Shown here in pieces: positions 7,401 to 16,082 of a DNA stretch of 64,000 nucleotides. Below the pieces are notes generated by a model that searched no databases, had not been told where the DNA came from, and was given only the letters and a program-made list of their open reading frames with translations. The DNA comes from an uncultured Oscillospiraceae bacterium (lineage in GTDB: Bacteria; Bacillota; Clostridia; Oscillospirales; Acutalibacteraceae), in contig CAOKRT010000004.1 of NCBI GenBank assembly GCA_948471205.1, forward strand, positions 62,001 through 126,000, given 5' to 3'. The position numbers were made by a program, and so were the translations under genes. Position 1 is the stretch's first letter; each line of letters begins with the position of its first letter.

Positions 7401-10400
7401 TTATAAAAGTATTTTACCGAATTTTTGTTTTTTTCTGCAAATTATATATCCGATAAATAAGGATAAAGCCGACACGGAAATACATATTCCCGCTGCCATG
7501 CCTTTCGGTCTGTAAGCATATTCAACTTCATGTGTTCCGGCCTTAATCATAACACCAAGCTGGCTTTCACCGATTTCAAAGGTTTCCTGACGTTCACCGT
7601 CTATATAAACACGCCAGCTTTCATCATAGGGTATGGAAGAATACAATATGCTGTTTTCCTCGGCTGTGATACGTCCTTTTATTTTTGTGCCTGTAAATTC
7701 GGCAGTGTCAATCGCATTTTTACAAAGTTTTTGATATCCTGCATCCAGTACAGCCTTGTTCAGACTGTAAGCATATAATTCATAGCTGCCGTTTGTATTT
7801 TTCATTGCATTTGCATCTATTGATACAATGATTTCCGATCCTTTTTCAAAAAATCCCAAATCAAGTATATAAGGCGTTTCAACCGTTTGGGTAACTGTGT
7901 TACCGCCGAAAAGGCAGGAGATATTCCTTATATCGGAAGATGTGAAAAACAGATAAAAGTTTCCGCTTTCTGTTGTTTGCAGGCTTATTTCAATGCTTCC
8001 GGTGTCGCTGTTTTTTATAAAGCTGTGTGTTCCGTTTTCGGAAATCTGTTCGCCGCTTATGCCGTCATATTTTTCAGAAATATATTTTGCCGGCGTAAAA
8101 ACATCGGAAAAACCGGATGCAAGTGAAAAAAAGTCATTTTGTATCTGGAAAGGATTTCCCTCGCTTGTTATCCAATTGTCAACAGCCGGATTTACACAGT
8201 ATGACACAGGAAGAAAATAATCATTTTCATATATTGACGCACCGTAGTTTTCCGAACTGTAAATTCTTGTATAAAGGTCTGTGCTTGGTTTTACATCCTC
8301 TCCGTTATAAATAAGATATTTCAGGGCATACATCATATTATAAACAGGTGTTTGTGTATTATAGGTATAACTGTTAATTCTGTTTCCGTACATACCCAGA
8401 TTATGCTGAAGTCTTGAATATTTTTCATATGCCATTGAAGAAAAGGCGCTTATTCCGCTGTATCCGTAAAGGCATGGGTCCATTCGTGTGTTAAGGCGGC
8501 ACAATTCTGTTCTGTAAAAAGATTTATCCTTTTCTTTCAGATAATCCACGGCCGTTGTGTAGGTATCGTAATTTTCATTATAATTTGAAAGACTCTGATT
8601 GAAATTGAAGGCGTTTGTATCTGTAATAATAATTTCACAGAATGTTACGGCAAATATCAGTATTCCGATAACAAATTTGCCAAGTCTTTTCTTTTTAATA
8701 ATAAATAAAACAGCAGTCCATACAATTACAAATGCAAGCGTTGCATAAATGGTAAAATCGGTTATTTTGTTTGTATCTATTTCCTGCGATACTGCAATAA
8801 AAGCAATCCACGCCATGGATACAAAACCGATTTCCTTTATTCCGATGTGCCTGATATACATAAGCGATTTAAAGGAAGCCGCAAGAAGAATAAAGGAATA
8901 CATAAATGAAAAGCGATAAGGCAAATCATTTGGAAAATGAAAGGCATGCCAAATGAAATTAAGATAATTTGTATTAAAAGATACAAATAAAATCAGCATA
9001 AGGGAAAGGTAAACCGCTTTTTCTTTTAAGCTGATTTTTTTATTTATTATGAAAAGCGGCACAAGAATAAGCGTTAATATTCCGCTGTATATATTGGGGA
9101 TAACATTATCACCGCTTGAACGGATGGTGGTTTCAAGACCGGCAAAATGATTCTGAATAAAATCAAGTGCCGTGAAATATGATTTTATATCAGAAGGCAT
9201 TGAATCTGATGTGGCGCTGCAGCCGGATAAAATAAAGTAAACCGGAATTATGAAGAATGCGCACAATGCGGCGGCAAATATGGATGAAACAGCAAATTTA
9301 AATCCGCGGTTGATAAATTTGTTGTTGCAAAGCTGTCTGAAAGATACTTTTCTTGAGGAAATAAAACTCCTGTCTATGCTGTTTCCATTATAGGAAATAA
9401 TAAAGTAGGCAAGGAAATAGATAACCGAAAAAATGCAGGTCATATATCCGATATAGTAACTTGAATACATTAAATAAATGAATGACAGTATATATAATCT
9501 GCATTTGCCTGTGTTGATTATATTTTCAATTCCAAGAAGAATCAGCGGCAGCATAAACATACCGTCAAGCCACATTATATTCCAGAAATAAGCAAGCATA
9601 TATGCCGAAAATGCATATAATGCGCCAAAAGCGGCACTTGCGAACGAATGGCGCTTAAAGCTTTTTTTAATGTAAAAAGTAAATGTTCCTGCCGAAAGGA
9701 TACATTTAACAGCCACCAGAAAGGAGATGGCAAAAGGCATCTGATTTCTGTCAAAAAGGAAGATAAGTGAATTCAGCGGGCTTGAAAGATAGTTGAAATA
9801 ATTACCTAAAAAACCTGAACCGCCGCCGGATGTCCAGCTATACAAAAATGTTTCATGGTTTGAAACTCTGTCAAACAGCTCAACAAACAGCGGACCGTAC
9901 TGATGATAAAGATCCATTCTTAAAACAGTTGTGTCCCCGAATGGAAAAACCTTGTAAACAAGAAAAATAAAAGCCATTGCAGCCAATGATAATATCATGG
10001 ATAAAATTACAAAACGGTTGCTGAATATTCTGTTATAGATTCTGCCGTTTTTAAAATTTTCGGCATTTTTTTCGCAGTTAAATATCAGAATGCGTGAAAA
10101 AGCATAGTTGATGATATAAAACAAAACTGCAAGTATAAGCCATAAAAGATAGTTATAAAGGTTCAATTTTTCAAAAATCATGGAAAACGGCTTATAAACC
10201 AAAAGCTGAATTGCCGCATTCAGCACAGAAAAAATAAGCTGGCGTGGAAGTGATGCGGTTATATTTCCTTTATAAACAAAATATTTTTCGGAAAAATAAA
10301 GCACTGCTTGTGCCGCAGCAAAGCCTAATGCACATGAAACGGGAATGCCTGCCCCGAAAAATGTTTTTAAAATCTGTTTTACGGCAATTAAAATAAAAAA

Positions 10401-10490
10401 TGAAAAAGCATAAGCAATTGTATAATTCACGGTTTCGGCATTCATATATTTATTTGAATAGCGTTTTATTTTATTGATTGTAATATCCAT
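7401..10490 (-). CDS. YfhO family multi-pass membrane protein with N-terminal GtrA-like segment
   Basis: 1,029 residues from the ATG at 10490, which has AGGTGG six bases upstream; the frame could also open at a TTG at 10520, without such a site. About 125 N-terminal residues form roughly four membrane helices and contain S-E-K-Y-F-V-Y-K-G, resembling GtrA flippase-like domains. The main body has many membrane helices with R-M-D-L-Y-H-Q-Y-G-P and S-G-G-G-S-G-F-L-G-N motifs typical of YfhO, then a large extracellular region and a last helix near the C-terminus. YfhO of Bacillus is proposed to glycosylate lipoteichoic acid, and GtrA-type proteins act with lipid-linked sugars, so a role in sugar modification of surface polymers is inferred. 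The gene stands alone. Confidence 0.75.
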   Translation of the reverse strand: MDITINKIKRYSNKYMNAETVNYTIAYAFSFFILIAVKQILKTFFGAGIPVSCALGFAAAQAVLYFSEKYFVYKGNITASLPRQLIFSVLNAAIQLLVYKPFSMIFEKLNLYNYLLWLILAVLFYIINYAFSRILIFNCEKNAENFKNGRIYNRIFSNRFVILSMILSLAAMAFIFLVYKVFPFGDTTVLRMDLYHQYGPLFVELFDRVSNHETFLYSWTSGGGSGFLGNYFNYLSSPLNSLIFLFDRNQMPFAISFLVAVKCILSAGTFTFYIKKSFKRHSFASAAFGALYAFSAYMLAYFWNIMWLDGMFMLPLILLGIENIINTGKCRLYILSFIYLMYSSYYIGYMTCIFSVIYFLAYFIISYNGNSIDRSFISSRKVSFRQLCNNKFINRGFKFAVSSIFAAALCAFFIIPVYFILSGCSATSDSMPSDIKSYFTALDFIQNHFAGLETTIRSSGDNVIPNIYSGILTLILVPLFIINKKISLKEKAVYLSLMLILFVSFNTNYLNFIWHAFHFPNDLPYRFSFMYSFILLAASFKSLMYIRHIGIKEIGFVSMAWIAFIAVSQEIDTNKITDFTIYATLAFVIVWTAVLFIIKKKRLGKFVIGILIFAVTFCEIIITDTNAFNFNQSLSNYNENYDTYTTAVDYLKEKDKSFYRTELCRLNTRMDPCLYGYSGISAFSSMAYEKYSRLQHNLGMYGNRINSYTYNTQTPVYNMMYALKYLIYNGEDVKPSTDLYTRIYSSENYGASIYENDYFLPVSYCVNPAVDNWITSEGNPFQIQNDFFSLASGFSDVFTPAKYISEKYDGISGEQISENGTHSFIKNSDTGSIEISLQTTESGNFYLFFTSSDIRNISCLFGGNTVTQTVETPYILDLGFFEKGSEIIVSIDANAMKNTNGSYELYAYSLNKAVLDAGYQKLCKNAIDTAEFTGTKIKGRITAEENSILYSSIPYDESWRVYIDGERQETFEIGESQLGVMIKAGTHEVEYAYRPKGMAAGICISVSALSLFIGYIICRKKQKFGKILL

Positions 10491-10603
10491 TTTATTCCAC
10501 CTGTATCTATTCTTGAGCAATGCCGGTTCATTGCACTCCCATGCGGTTTGCCGGGAAAAACAAATGCATTAAGATAGGATCCAGTAATAGGCACTGCTTA
10601 AAA

Positions 10604-10632
10604 ATAATAACATATTCTTTTAAAATCTTCAA
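10604..10632 (-). promoter_or_regulatory. Sigma-A type promoter for the YfhO gene
   Basis: On the minus strand TTGAAG (10627-10632) and TATTAT (10604-10609) are 17 bp apart, with TG one base before the -10 (extended -10). This leaves a leader of roughly 105 nt containing a short GCAATG/CATTGC inverted repeat. Confidence 0.6.
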
Positions 10633-10659
10633 TGAAATTTAACTGCTTTCATAATCCTG

Positions 10660-10688
10660 TAATAATTGCGGACAAGAATTCATATATC
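10660..10688 (+). promoter_or_regulatory. Candidate sigma-E type promoter of spoIIIA
   Basis: TAATAAT (10660-10666) and CATATATC (10681-10688) are 14 bp apart. They resemble the mother-cell sigma-E consensus (KMATATT, CATACAMT) with mismatches. The predicted start would lie very close to the ribosome binding site at 10695, so the call is tentative. It rests mainly on the known sigma-E control of this operon in Bacillus. Confidence 0.35.
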
Positions 10689-10706
10689 TTAATTGAGGTG
10701 AGTGAA

Positions 10707-11687
10707 ATGGGTTTGAAAAGCATACTCCCATCTCTGTCTGACGGCATACTGAATGCCTTTTCTGCCGTTCCAAATGAAATTTTAAAGCAGATTAATGAAA
10801 TAAGAATCAGAAAAAATCTTCCTTTAATATTAGTGTTCGGAAAAAACTGCCTTTTTATAACAAGAAAAGGAAAACTTCTGAATTATTGCTCCGAACAGTG
10901 CTATGTGGTAGATGAAGAAGAATTTGATTTAATTTTCAGACGGCTGAGCAATTATTCTGTTCATTCTGTTATTGATAATCTTACCAAAGGCTTTATTATG
11001 GCAGACGGGGGAAACAGAATAGGCGTAACATCAACGGCAGTTATAAAAGACAGGGAAATTACGGCAGTAAAAGAAATTAATGCCATGAATATAAGAATTG
11101 CCGATGAGGTAAAGGACTGTGCCAGACAGATACTGAATATGCTTTATATAAACAGTTTTCCCAGTATAATTGTGGCATCTGCGCCGTCAGGGGGCAAAAC
11201 AACTTTTCTTCGTGATTTTACAAGGCTTCTTTCAGGCGGCTTCAACAACAAATACAGAAAAACAGCCGTTGTTGATGAACGCAACGAAATAGCGTATAAA
11301 GGAGCAGGCGGAATAACGGCAGATATAGGGGTTAATACAGATGTGCTTACAGGGTATCCCAAAAGTATCGGTATAGAAATGGCAATCAGAACACTCTCTC
11401 CCGAAATAATTGTGTGTGATGAAATATCAAAAACCGAAGAGGTTCTTGCAATGGAGGACGGTTTTCTTTCGGGTGTAAAATTTGCTGTTTCGGTTCACGC
11501 GTCAAGCAAAAAGGAGATTATGGAAAAAAAGATAATCCGAACACTTATAGCAAAAAATGAATTTGATTATATTGTTTTGCTTAATGATTATACAAATGAT
11601 TTTGAAATTATGGAAGTAAGTGAAATAAGAAGTGAAATACTTAGGAATTATTCTTCTGAATTTATCATGGATTGCAGCAGGCTTTAG
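10707..11687 (+). CDS. spoIIIAA: Stage III sporulation protein AA, ATPase
   Basis: 326 residues from the ATG at 10707, preceded by GAGGTG at six bases; 25 more in-frame codons upstream lack a ribosome binding site. SpoIIIAA is the cytoplasmic, mother-cell ATPase of the SpoIIIA-SpoIIQ channel that links mother cell and engulfed forespore, and it resembles secretion ATPases. The Walker A region reads A-P-S-G-G-K-T-T with Lys164, and Walker B is I-V-C-D-E with Asp238-Glu239. It heads a complete eight-gene operon and overlaps spoIIIAB by 56 bp. Confidence 0.95.
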   Translation: MGLKSILPSLSDGILNAFSAVPNEILKQINEIRIRKNLPLILVFGKNCLFITRKGKLLNYCSEQCYVVDEEEFDLIFRRLSNYSVHSVIDNLTKGFIMADGGNRIGVTSTAVIKDREITAVKEINAMNIRIADEVKDCARQILNMLYINSFPSIIVASAPSGGKTTFLRDFTRLLSGGFNNKYRKTAVVDERNEIAYKGAGGITADIGVNTDVLTGYPKSIGIEMAIRTLSPEIIVCDEISKTEEVLAMEDGFLSGVKFAVSVHASSKKEIMEKKIIRTLIAKNEFDYIVLLNDYTNDFEIMEVSEIRSEILRNYSSEFIMDCSRL

Positions 11688-12093
11688 CAATGCTTACAGA
11701 TTAAAAAGAAAATGCATAGTTTCAAATGAAATTGTTGAAATGTGCAATCTGATAGCGATTGAACTGGAATTTTCGGTTAACGAAACAGGAAAGATTATAA
11801 AACGGCTGTGCAGTGAGCCGTCTTTATCGCATCTGGATTTTTTAAACAGCTTTGATTTTGAAAATATACATATAAAAACAGAACTGGATGACGAAGATAA
11901 CGAACGCCTGAATTTTCTTTTTAAAAATATAGGAAAAACAGATATTTCATCCATGCTTAATTTGATTGAATCCTTTAAGCAGAATATGATAATCAGTAAA
12001 AAAAAATACGAGAATTACTATAAAAATCACAGCAGACTTTATATCGCTTTCGGCATATTCGGCAGTCTTGCAGTAACGCTTGTATTGATTTAG
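11632..12093 (+). CDS. spoIIIAB: Stage III sporulation protein AB
   Basis: 153 residues, starting at a GTG inside the end of spoIIIAA. The N-terminus has a membrane helix followed by A-G-F-S-N-A-Y-R-L-K-R, matching the family's G-F-x-x-A-x-x-L pattern. A helical cytoplasmic region then precedes a second hydrophobic segment at the C-terminus. SpoIIIAB is related to type II secretion GspF-like proteins and is needed for channel assembly. It is slightly shorter than the Bacillus protein (~171). Confidence 0.9.
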   Translation: MKYLGIILLNLSWIAAGFSNAYRLKRKCIVSNEIVEMCNLIAIELEFSVNETGKIIKRLCSEPSLSHLDFLNSFDFENIHIKTELDDEDNERLNFLFKNIGKTDISSMLNLIESFKQNMIISKKKYENYYKNHSRLYIAFGIFGSLAVTLVLI

Positions 12094-12101
12094 GAGGATA
12101 A

Positions 12102-12296
12102 ATGGAAGTTAATTTGATATTTAAGATTGCGGCAATAGGAATTATTGTTTCAGTGCTGAATACCGTGTTGGTGCGAAGCGGCAGGGAAGATCAGGCAATG
12201 CTTACAACGCTTGCAGGTGTAATTGTTGTTCTGATGATGCTTATGCCTGAAATCAGCGATCTTTTTTCTACTGTAAAATCACTTTTTAATTTATGA
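12102..12296 (+). CDS. spoIIIAC: Stage III sporulation protein AC
   Basis: 64 residues with two membrane helices, the usual size of this very small family member. The N-terminus carries I-F-K-I-A-A-I-G-I-I, a recognisable SpoIIIAC signature. The start has AGGAGG directly upstream. Its end overlaps the spoIIIAD start as ATGA. Confidence 0.93.
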   Translation: MEVNLIFKIAAIGIIVSVLNTVLVRSGREDQAMLTTLAGVIVVLMMLMPEISDLFSTVKSLFNL

Positions 12297-12673
12297 CAGC
12301 ATTAATAGGAATTTCTCTTTCTGCCCTTATTCTGGCAGTTTTTATAAGAGATTATAATAAAACGGCTTCCATTGCAATTATGATTGCGGCTTCGGCACTG
12401 ATTTTTCTGCGTATTGCCGCTGACATTTCCGGAATATTTACGGCACTGGCCGATATTTCCTCCGGGGTGGAAACGGCAGCCAGTTATCTTAGGCTGATGA
12501 TGAAAGTGCTTGGAATTGTTTTAATTACGCAGTTTGTTGCGGATATGTGCCGCGACTGCGGCGAGAATGCGCTTGCAAGCCAAACGGAAACAGCGGCGAA
12601 GGTGATTGTAATTACCATGATATTGCCGCTTTTTGAAACAGTTATTAAAATTGTATCGGGACTTCTTGAATGA
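12293..12673 (+). CDS. spoIIIAD: Stage III sporulation protein AD
   Basis: 126 residues with about four membrane helices. It belongs to the same family as SpoIIIAC; an I-A-I-M-I-A-A-S-A-L-I-F helix and a V-L-G-I-V-L-I-T-Q-F-x-A-D-M-C-R-D segment are typical. The start overlaps spoIIIAC and the end overlaps spoIIIAE by four bases, showing translational coupling. Confidence 0.93.
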   Translation: MTALIGISLSALILAVFIRDYNKTASIAIMIAASALIFLRIAADISGIFTALADISSGVETAASYLRLMMKVLGIVLITQFVADMCRDCGENALASQTETAAKVIVITMILPLFETVIKIVSGLLE

Positions 12674-13797
12674 AAAGATTTTTATATGGGTTCGCAGTTT
12701 GTATGTTAATGATTTTTATTCCGATTTCTGCCTGTGCAGAGGAAACGGAATATGATGAATATCTTGAACAATTTGATTTTTCCTATATGGAAGAACTGGA
12801 CCGTGATACATACAGCCTGCTTGAAGAACTGGGATTAACAGATTTTGATTACAATACTATCGTAAATTTTTCCTTATCGGATTTTACGAAGTCTGTAAAA
12901 AACATATTAAAAGGTGCGGCGCAAACGCCTGTGCAGGCATGCATTGTAATATTTGTATTTATCATTATTTCTTCGTTTTTTCAGAATCTGAAATCAACGA
13001 TGATTGATGATGAAATGAGTTCGCTTTTTTCAACTGTCAGTGCGCTTATTATTTCAGTGGTGCTTGCAATGAAAATGAAAACCACAATCAGCCTTGCCTG
13101 CACGGCAATTGCAGTGTGTGCCGATTTTGTGTATGCATTTGTTCCGGTTTTCTGTATTATTGTTGCAACATCGGGAAACACACTGGCCGCATTTTCAACC
13201 AATACAATGCTGCTTTCTCTTGCCCAAACACTGAATTATATTTCAAAAAACATATTTATACCGCTTTCAAACTGCTTTCTGGCTATCGGAATATGCTCGG
13301 GTCTCAGAAGTGAATTTAACCTGAAATCTCTTCTCGCCTTTATGAAAAAATATCTTACTATGGGTATATCCGTTGCCGCTGCAGCGTTTGTTTCCGTGCT
13401 GTCTATTAAAACGGCAGTGGCAGCAAGGGCAGATGCAATCGGACTTAGATCCATAAGATTTGCAATCAATTCGGTTGTTCCTGTAATCGGAAGCGCAATC
13501 AGCGAAGGGCTGCTGTCCATTCAGTCTTATTCCTCTCTTATCCGTTCCAGTGTGGGCGTTGTCGGAATTATATCTGTGGTGCTTGTGTTTCTTCCGGCAA
13601 TTGCAGAGGTTGTATTATGGCGTTTTTTTCTTTCGCTTTCCGGCATAATTTCTGATGTTTTCGGCGATAAATCGGTTTCGCTTGTGCTTAAAGCTTTCGG
13701 CGATGCAATGCTGATTATGAATGTTGTTTTGATTTTATCAATGGTAACAACCATTATTTCCATAGGAATTCTGATTGCGGCTAAAGGAAGTGTTTAA
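12670..13797 (+). CDS. spoIIIAE: Stage III sporulation protein AE
   Basis: 375 residues. A signal-like N-terminal helix ends near residue 25 (S-A-C-A-E-E), followed by an acidic extracytoplasmic region with many Tyr/Glu/Asp, then about eight membrane helices. It is the large polytopic component of the mother-cell part of the SpoIIIA channel. Length matches the Bacillus protein (~399). Confidence 0.94.
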   Translation: MKRFLYGFAVCMLMIFIPISACAEETEYDEYLEQFDFSYMEELDRDTYSLLEELGLTDFDYNTIVNFSLSDFTKSVKNILKGAAQTPVQACIVIFVFIIISSFFQNLKSTMIDDEMSSLFSTVSALIISVVLAMKMKTTISLACTAIAVCADFVYAFVPVFCIIVATSGNTLAAFSTNTMLLSLAQTLNYISKNIFIPLSNCFLAIGICSGLRSEFNLKSLLAFMKKYLTMGISVAAAAFVSVLSIKTAVAARADAIGLRSIRFAINSVVPVIGSAISEGLLSIQSYSSLIRSSVGVVGIISVVLVFLPAIAEVVLWRFFLSLSGIISDVFGDKSVSLVLKAFGDAMLIMNVVLILSMVTTIISIGILIAAKGSV

Positions 13798-14238
13798 ATG
13801 GATTACGTAAAAAGCTGGACGTTCTGTATTTGTATAACACTTATCATTTCTGTTATTTTTTCGGTTTTAAAGCCGAAAGGCACAATGGGAAAATTTTATA
13901 AGGTTATCATTTCTGTTTTTATTTTTATTTCCTTTTTATATCCGCTTACGGATTTTGATTCGGCGGATTTTAAATTAAATTTTAATCTTGAAAGTGAATA
14001 TGAAAATCTGATTGAAAACACAGCTAAAACGGAAATTGAAAATTCCGTAAATGCTGTTTTGAAGGAAAATGAAATACATAATTCATCCGTAAGTGCGGAT
14101 GTTCAGCAAATCGGAGATGAGATTGTTATTAACAGGCTGCTGGTTTCTGTTACAGATGATTATTCAGTGGAAGAGGTTAAGGAACTGCTTTTTAAAAATT
14201 TAGGTATAGTGGCGGATGTGAAGCGTATAGGTGAATAA
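13798..14238 (+). CDS. spoIIIAF: Stage III sporulation protein AF
   Basis: 146 residues. Two N-terminal membrane helices (about 7-25 and 34-52) precede a soluble domain of the ring-building motif type: an E-x-x-Y-E-N-L-I-E helix, then V-S-V-T-D-D-Y-S-V-E-E-V near the C-terminus. The start directly abuts spoIIIAE and the end overlaps spoIIIAG by eight bases. Confidence 0.92.
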   Translation: MDYVKSWTFCICITLIISVIFSVLKPKGTMGKFYKVIISVFIFISFLYPLTDFDSADFKLNFNLESEYENLIENTAKTEIENSVNAVLKENEIHNSSVSADVQQIGDEIVINRLLVSVTDDYSVEEVKELLFKNLGIVADVKRIGE

Positions 14239-14764
14239 TTTAAAAGAAAAAATCAAAGGCGTATTAGAAACAAAGAAGTCCAAAACAAAGGTGCTTGTTG
14301 CTGTCGGCATAATAGGTATACTGCTTATTCTTTTATCTGAAATAAGTTTTGCTCCTTCCAAAAAAGATACAGAAGTTACAAAAACGGATTATAACGCATA
14401 TGTGGAGCAGCTTGATAATAAGCTGATTGATCTTATTTCAAGCATAGAGGGAGTGGGCAGATGCAAGGTAATGATTACATTAAGAAGCACTTCGGAAAGT
14501 ATTTATGCAAAAAATACTGAAAATTCACAGGGTAACAGTTCTTCTTCTCAAAATAGTGAATATGTTATATATGACGGGGAAAACGGTGACAGCCCTATTT
14601 TACTTCAGGAAAATTTTCCGGATATAGAAGGTGTTGCCATAGTTTGCAGCGGCGGTGATAATATTGCCGTGCGTGAAAAGGTTATTCAGTGTGTATCTGC
14701 ACTGTTTAATATTTCATCCAACAGAATTTCTGTTTCAAAACTTGGCAGTGATAACGGAAAATAG
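14231..14764 (+). CDS. spoIIIAG: Stage III sporulation protein AG, channel ring component
   Basis: 177 residues with one membrane helix at about 24-42 and an extracytoplasmic domain. The conserved L-I-S-S-I-E-G-V-G-R-C-K-V-M-I-T-L segment and the later G-V-A-I-V-C-S-G-G-D form the ring-building fold. SpoIIIAG makes the large ring in the intermembrane space between the two cells. Confidence 0.94.
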   Translation: MNNLKEKIKGVLETKKSKTKVLVAVGIIGILLILLSEISFAPSKKDTEVTKTDYNAYVEQLDNKLIDLISSIEGVGRCKVMITLRSTSESIYAKNTENSQGNSSSSQNSEYVIYDGENGDSPILLQENFPDIEGVAIVCSGGDNIAVREKVIQCVSALFNISSNRISVSKLGSDNGK

Positions 14765-14847
14765 ATTTTAAAATACATTTATCTGCCCATTGATGAATGT
14801 GTTTGAAAATAAACTATTGAATATGGGCGGAAAGGCAAGGTTTAATT

Positions 14848-15468
14848 ATGGACGAAAACAAGGAAATCAAGGCTGCAAAAAAAGCAAAGGTTAAGGGAAT
14901 TATGACCGAGGATGAAATTAAAAAAAGAAAAGATAAAAGAACAAAAAGGGCATTGTCTGTTTTTGTACTTCTGCTTGCGCTTGGTCTGGGCGGTAACTGG
15001 TATTGGGAAAACAGCGATATTTCTTCTAAAATCAGTTCTGTGGCAGGGCAAACGAAAACGCTGGGCGAAGCTACATATGTTGATGCAACAACTGAACCGT
15101 CAACCGATGCGCCGAATGATTATTTTTCATCGGCAAGAATGGACCGCCAGAATGCAAGAGATAAGGCGCTTGAACAGCTTCAGAATGTTATAAATGCAAC
15201 GGATGAAAGCGAGGATTCCAGAAAAGCCGCTGCCGAAAGTGTTGCAAAAATTTCTTCCAATATAGAAATTGAAAATAAAATTGAAACACTTGTACAGGCA
15301 AAAGGTGTTAAAAACTGCATTGCTGTTGTAAGTGACGACAGTTCACGTGTTGACGTTATTGTTGACGCAGAGGAATTAACAGACGAAATTATTCTTCAGA
15401 TAAAAGAAATATCCATTCAGCAGCTTCAGTGCAGCTTTGAAAATGTTACCATTATACAGTCAAAATAA
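14848..15468 (+). CDS. spoIIIAH: Stage III sporulation protein AH
   Basis: 206 residues. A basic Lys-rich cytoplasmic N-terminus (1-32) is followed by one membrane helix (about 33-50), a Thr/Pro/Asp linker and a ring-building domain with A-R-D-K-A-L-E-Q-L-Q and V-K-N-C-I-A-V-V. SpoIIIAH binds forespore SpoIIQ across the intercellular space. It is separated from spoIIIAG by 83 bp holding only a weak inverted repeat (GCCCAT/ATGGGC with a 32-nt loop). The other operon members overlap or lie within 10 bp. Confidence 0.94.
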   Translation: MDENKEIKAAKKAKVKGIMTEDEIKKRKDKRTKRALSVFVLLLALGLGGNWYWENSDISSKISSVAGQTKTLGEATYVDATTEPSTDAPNDYFSSARMDRQNARDKALEQLQNVINATDESEDSRKAAAESVAKISSNIEIENKIETLVQAKGVKNCIAVVSDDSSRVDVIVDAEELTDEIILQIKEISIQQLQCSFENVTIIQSK

Positions 15469-15470
15469 TC

Positions 15471-15499
15471 TTGTATCTTTATGCTTCTTGTGGTATAAT
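15471..15499 (+). promoter_or_regulatory. Sigma-A type promoter of the asp23-nusB operon
   Basis: TTGTAT (15471-15476) and TATAAT (15494-15499) are 17 bp apart, with TG one base before the -10. A vegetative promoter here separates the sporulation operon from the housekeeping genes. The leader of ~115 nt contains a 12-bp inverted repeat (15506-15517 and 15549-15560). Confidence 0.75.
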
Positions 15500-15505
15500 A
15501 ATTCC

Positions 15506-15560
15506 ATTATATTATGATTTGCGGCTTTATAAGTCTGCTTTTCGGAATTCATAATATAAT
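15506..15560 (+). other. Inverted repeat in the asp23 leader
   Basis: ATTATATTATGA (15506-15517) is perfectly complementary to 15549-15560 across a 31-nt loop. It is AT-only apart from one pair, so stability is modest and the role is unclear. Confidence 0.4.
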
Positions 15561-15621
15561 ATTTTAAAGTAAAAGCTTTGAATATAATACATTATCAGGG
15601 CAGAATACTTATACAAGGAGA

Positions 15622-16023
15622 TTGGAAAATATGGAAATTTCAAATTATAACTCCAAAGGCGGATTAATTATTTCTGAAGAGGCAATCACTTCCATTGCCA
15701 CCAATGCCGCAAGGGATGTAGACGGTGTGGTTGGTTTTTCCAGCAGACCTGCCGATGTGGTTTCAACAATAAAAAAAGGAAGCCTTAAAGTTATGAGTCC
15801 TGTTCGTATTATTCAGGACGGCGACGATTTGGACATTAGTATATATATTGTAATTGCAAACGGTAAAAAAATTCAGCCTGTTGCAGAGGATGTTCAGAAA
15901 GTGGTTAAAGATGCTGTTCAGAATATGACCGGCAAGCTTGTTTCGAAGGTAAATGTTATCATTGCCTCTGTTGAAGATGAAAAACCGCAGAATACCGCAG
16001 AACCTACTGAAACTGAAGAGTGA
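15622..16023 (+). CDS. Asp23/Gls24 family envelope stress response protein (YqhY-like)
   Basis: 133 residues, cytoplasmic. The body begins G-G-L-I-I-S-E-E-A-I-T-S-I-A and continues A-A-R-D-V-D-G-V-V-G-F, the Asp23 family signature. The C-terminal tail is acidic. In Bacillus the same position next to nusB is taken by yqhY, whose loss disturbs fatty acid synthesis. Here no accBC lies upstream. A strong ribosome binding site (AGGAG) precedes the ATG. An intrinsic terminator separates it from nusB. Confidence 0.9.
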   Translation: MENMEISNYNSKGGLIISEEAITSIATNAARDVDGVVGFSSRPADVVSTIKKGSLKVMSPVRIIQDGDDLDISIYIVIANGKKIQPVAEDVQKVVKDAVQNMTGKLVSKVNVIIASVEDEKPQNTAEPTETEE

Positions 16024-16036
16024 TTATTTAAAAATT

Positions 16037-16073
16037 CGGCTGAAAGTATATTTATTTTCAGCCGTGTTTTTTT
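16037..16073 (+). terminator. Intrinsic terminator/attenuator between asp23 and nusB
   Basis: CGGCTGAAA (16037-16045) pairs with TTTCAGCCG (16056-16064), followed by TGTTTTTTT. The nusB ribosome binding site GGAGGA begins directly after the T-run. No second promoter is visible, so the downstream genes probably depend on read-through. Confidence 0.82.
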
Positions 16074-16082
16074 GGAGGATTT

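Noticed and set aside
14765-14847. Promoter or riboswitch between spoIIIAG and spoIIIAH
   Set aside because: Only a weak TTGATG-like box without a matching -10 and a loose 6-bp inverted repeat with a 32-nt loop are present.
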